Shown here piece by piece: positions 7,189-8,243 of a stretch of 8,243 bases of DNA. Below the pieces are notes generated by a model. It was not told where the DNA came from. It ran no database searches and was given only the letters and a program-made list of their open reading frames with translations. The translations under genes and the position numbers were made by a program. Position 1 is the first letter of the stretch, and every line of letters starts with the position of its first letter. Source of the DNA: an uncultured Chryseolinea sp. (GTDB lineage Bacteria > Bacteroidota > Bacteroidia > Cytophagales > Cyclobacteriaceae); assembly GCA_946478915.1 (NCBI GenBank), contig CAMLER010000198.1, positions 1 to 8,243 on the forward strand, written 5' to 3'.

Positions 7189-7617
7189 TTAATCCAACCT
7201 CACAAAGATCTTCGTTTCACATACCCTTGAAACATTGGAAATAATTAGCGAATCATTCGTGAGCTTTTCAACAGTGAAGCCATCAATAATAGTTCTTGAT
7301 TTTTTATCCAGGATGTAAAGAGATCCCTCATTATAACGATACAGAAACGACTTCGAATTATAGGATTTATTTTTATTGATAATTTTCGTGCTTTCTGAGC
7401 CGGTGTTGTTGTCTTTGAATTCTATGATTTGAGGCTCGGCGCCCGACAGGCCCTCCATGTCCTCAGCCATTTCTTTTACCGTTGCTTCTTCGCCTTCTTC
7501 CAATTCGTTTTCTACGCAATTGCTTTGCTTTGACAACTGCCAACGCCCTACTATAGATTGGGCCTCGCAAACCATAATGCTGGAAGCCAAGCCAATGAGA
7601 AGAAGGAATAGTTTCAT
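7189..7617 (-). CDS. Small secreted lipocalin-like protein
   Basis: A 142-residue exported protein of unknown role. The signal peptide spans residues 1 to about 19 (hydrophobic run then CEAQ). The mature part begins SIVGRWQL, the G-x-W pattern at the start of lipocalin-like domains common in small Bacteroidota proteins. An acidic insert (about 36-56, ELEEGEE and EDMEG) follows, then alternating polar and hydrophobic stretches consistent with beta strands (IIEFKDN, SFLYRYNEG, LYILDKK, DSLIISN). Two Cys in the mature chain (34 and 133) sit near the two ends and may form a disulfide that closes a barrel. The Cys in the signal region lacks a good lipobox, so it is not called a lipoprotein. It resembles the paralogous lipoproteins only in general architecture. 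Nothing in the sequence identifies a ligand. Confidence 0.75.
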   Translation of the reverse strand: MKLFLLLIGLASSIMVCEAQSIVGRWQLSKQSNCVENELEEGEEATVKEMAEDMEGLSGAEPQIIEFKDNNTGSESTKIINKNKSYNSKSFLYRYNEGSLYILDKKSRTIIDGFTVEKLTNDSLIISNVSRVCETKIFVRLD

Positions 7618-7688
7618 AAGTGGCCAGTGTTGATTTTAACGCTGCTGCAGTTTGTTCCTCAGACACGGCATCGGTCAGGGGTTCAAGT

Positions 7689-7696
7689 CAAATTTA
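7689..7696 (-). promoter_or_regulatory. Candidate -7 element (TAAATTTG) for the lipocalin-like gene
   Basis: On the minus strand TAAATTTG matches TAnnTTTG exactly, about 71 nt before the ATG. A TTTG lies upstream, but with only 16 nt between them rather than 19-21, so the match is partial. Confidence 0.35.
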
Positions 7697-7749
7697 CCAA
7701 ATTTCGGGCCATCAAACGTTAACATAATTTATTTTACTTTCAGTCACGT

Positions 7750-7780
7750 TTTGAATTTAATAACCCCTCCGTTCTCTTTG
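7750..7780 (+). promoter_or_regulatory. Candidate promoter for the DUF1611 gene
   Basis: TTTG at 7750-7753 is followed after exactly 19 nt by TCTCTTTG at 7773-7780. This fits the Bacteroidota primary sigma pattern (TTTG, 19-21 nt, TAnnTTTG) with one mismatch. A start near 7786 would leave a leader of about 40 nt before the ATG at 7827. It is divergent from the lipocalin-like gene promoter. Confidence 0.5.
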
Positions 7781-7826
7781 GAAAACTCCTTTTATTACCC
7801 GTAATTTTCGGCCTTCTAAAAATCTG

Positions 7827-8243
7827 ATGAACAAAAGTACCGCGATTATTATAACTGGTGGATACCTCGACACCGGACAAGCTAAAACTGCGCATGGATT
7901 AATTCGAGGTACGGATCGTTTTTCGATTTTGGCAATTATCGACGACAAGAATGTTGGAAAGGATGCCGGTGAAGTATTGGACAAAAACCGCCGGGAAATA
8001 CCTATCTATTCATCTATAACCGAGTTTGTCAAGGGCACTGGGCAAAAACCGCGCTATTGCATTATTGGTGTTGCCACAAAAGGAGGGGTGATCCCCCAAT
8101 CATTGCGAGCTCAACTGAAGGAAGCTTTGGAAAACGGAATTAGTCTGGTGAATGGGCTACACGAATATGTGTCGGATATTCCTGAGCTGGCATCCCTTGC
8201 AAATCAAAAAGGTCTGGAAATTATAGACGTTCGCAAGCCAAAG
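7827..8243 (+). CDS. DUF1611 family protein, N-terminal part (3' partial)
   Basis: The first 139 residues of a DUF1611 protein, cut by the window edge. Visible is the N-terminal Rossmann-like domain: ITGGYLDT, KTAHGLIRGTDRF, the strand LAIIDD, GKDAGE, a conserved IPIY, IIGVATKGGVIP, and the hallmarks VNGLHEY and IDVRKPK at the domain boundary. Full-length members then carry a C-terminal P-loop domain, which is beyond the window. Some characterised relatives (DgcN) act with an enolase-superfamily partner in D-glutamate use through N-acetylation, and the family is often next to a dipeptide epimerase gene; whether this protein has that activity is not shown. The ATG gives a clean N-terminus, with the A-rich leader typical of this phylum. 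It is divergent from the lipocalin-like gene, 209 nt apart. Confidence 0.88.
   Translation, partial: MNKSTAIIITGGYLDTGQAKTAHGLIRGTDRFSILAIIDDKNVGKDAGEVLDKNRREIPIYSSITEFVKGTGQKPRYCIIGVATKGGVIPQSLRAQLKEALENGISLVNGLHEYVSDIPELASLANQKGLEIIDVRKPK

Noticed and set aside
7679..7688. GGTTCAAGTC resembling a tRNA T-loop
   Set aside because: No matching T-stem, acceptor stem or anticodon arm surrounds it, and the following bases cannot pair.

Overview
The window looks like chromosomal DNA from a member of the Bacteroidota, most likely a Cytophagales-type environmental genus. The evidence is a one-piece hybrid two-component sensor/regulator (HTCS), lipoprotein signals followed by Asp-rich stretches, A-rich start regions instead of Shine-Dalgarno sites, a CarboxypepD_reg-like secreted protein, and promoter elements of the TTTG / TAnnTTTG kind. 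The genus is a guess. There are no RNA genes, transposases, CRISPR arrays or phage genes.

Left half, plus strand (2-5221). A very long HTCS gene enters from the left edge without its start. It carries a periplasmic beta-propeller sensor, Y_Y_Y domain, membrane segment, histidine kinase, receiver and AraC-type DNA-binding domain. Two tandem paralogous lipoprotein genes follow (4187-4636 and 4754-5221). Their mature proteins are both 118 residues and look surface-exposed. Between the HTCS and the first lipoprotein gene are a perfect 14-bp inverted repeat made of heptamers (3961-4024) and a pair of direct repeats 21 bp apart (4071-4113). The second resembles a site for an AraC-type dimer, so the HTCS may control the lipoprotein pair. 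A 20-bp imperfect hairpin lies between the two lipoprotein genes.

Right half. A convergent minus-strand group reads leftward: a small secreted lipocalin-like protein (7189-7617), the rRNA/tRNA methyltransferase rlmN (6065-7111), and a secreted CarboxypepD_reg-like protein (5342-6025). rlmN has a TACCTTTG promoter element only 4 nt before its ATG, which suggests a leaderless or nearly leaderless mRNA. A degenerate heptamer repeat (5241-5282) sits in the convergent gap. At the right edge a DUF1611 gene (7827 onward, cut by the window) reads rightward from a divergent promoter region.

The least explained parts are the lipoprotein pair with its putative operator and hairpin, and the two unrelated intergenic repeats that share a 7-nt period. 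No intergenic stretch exceeds 300 bases.
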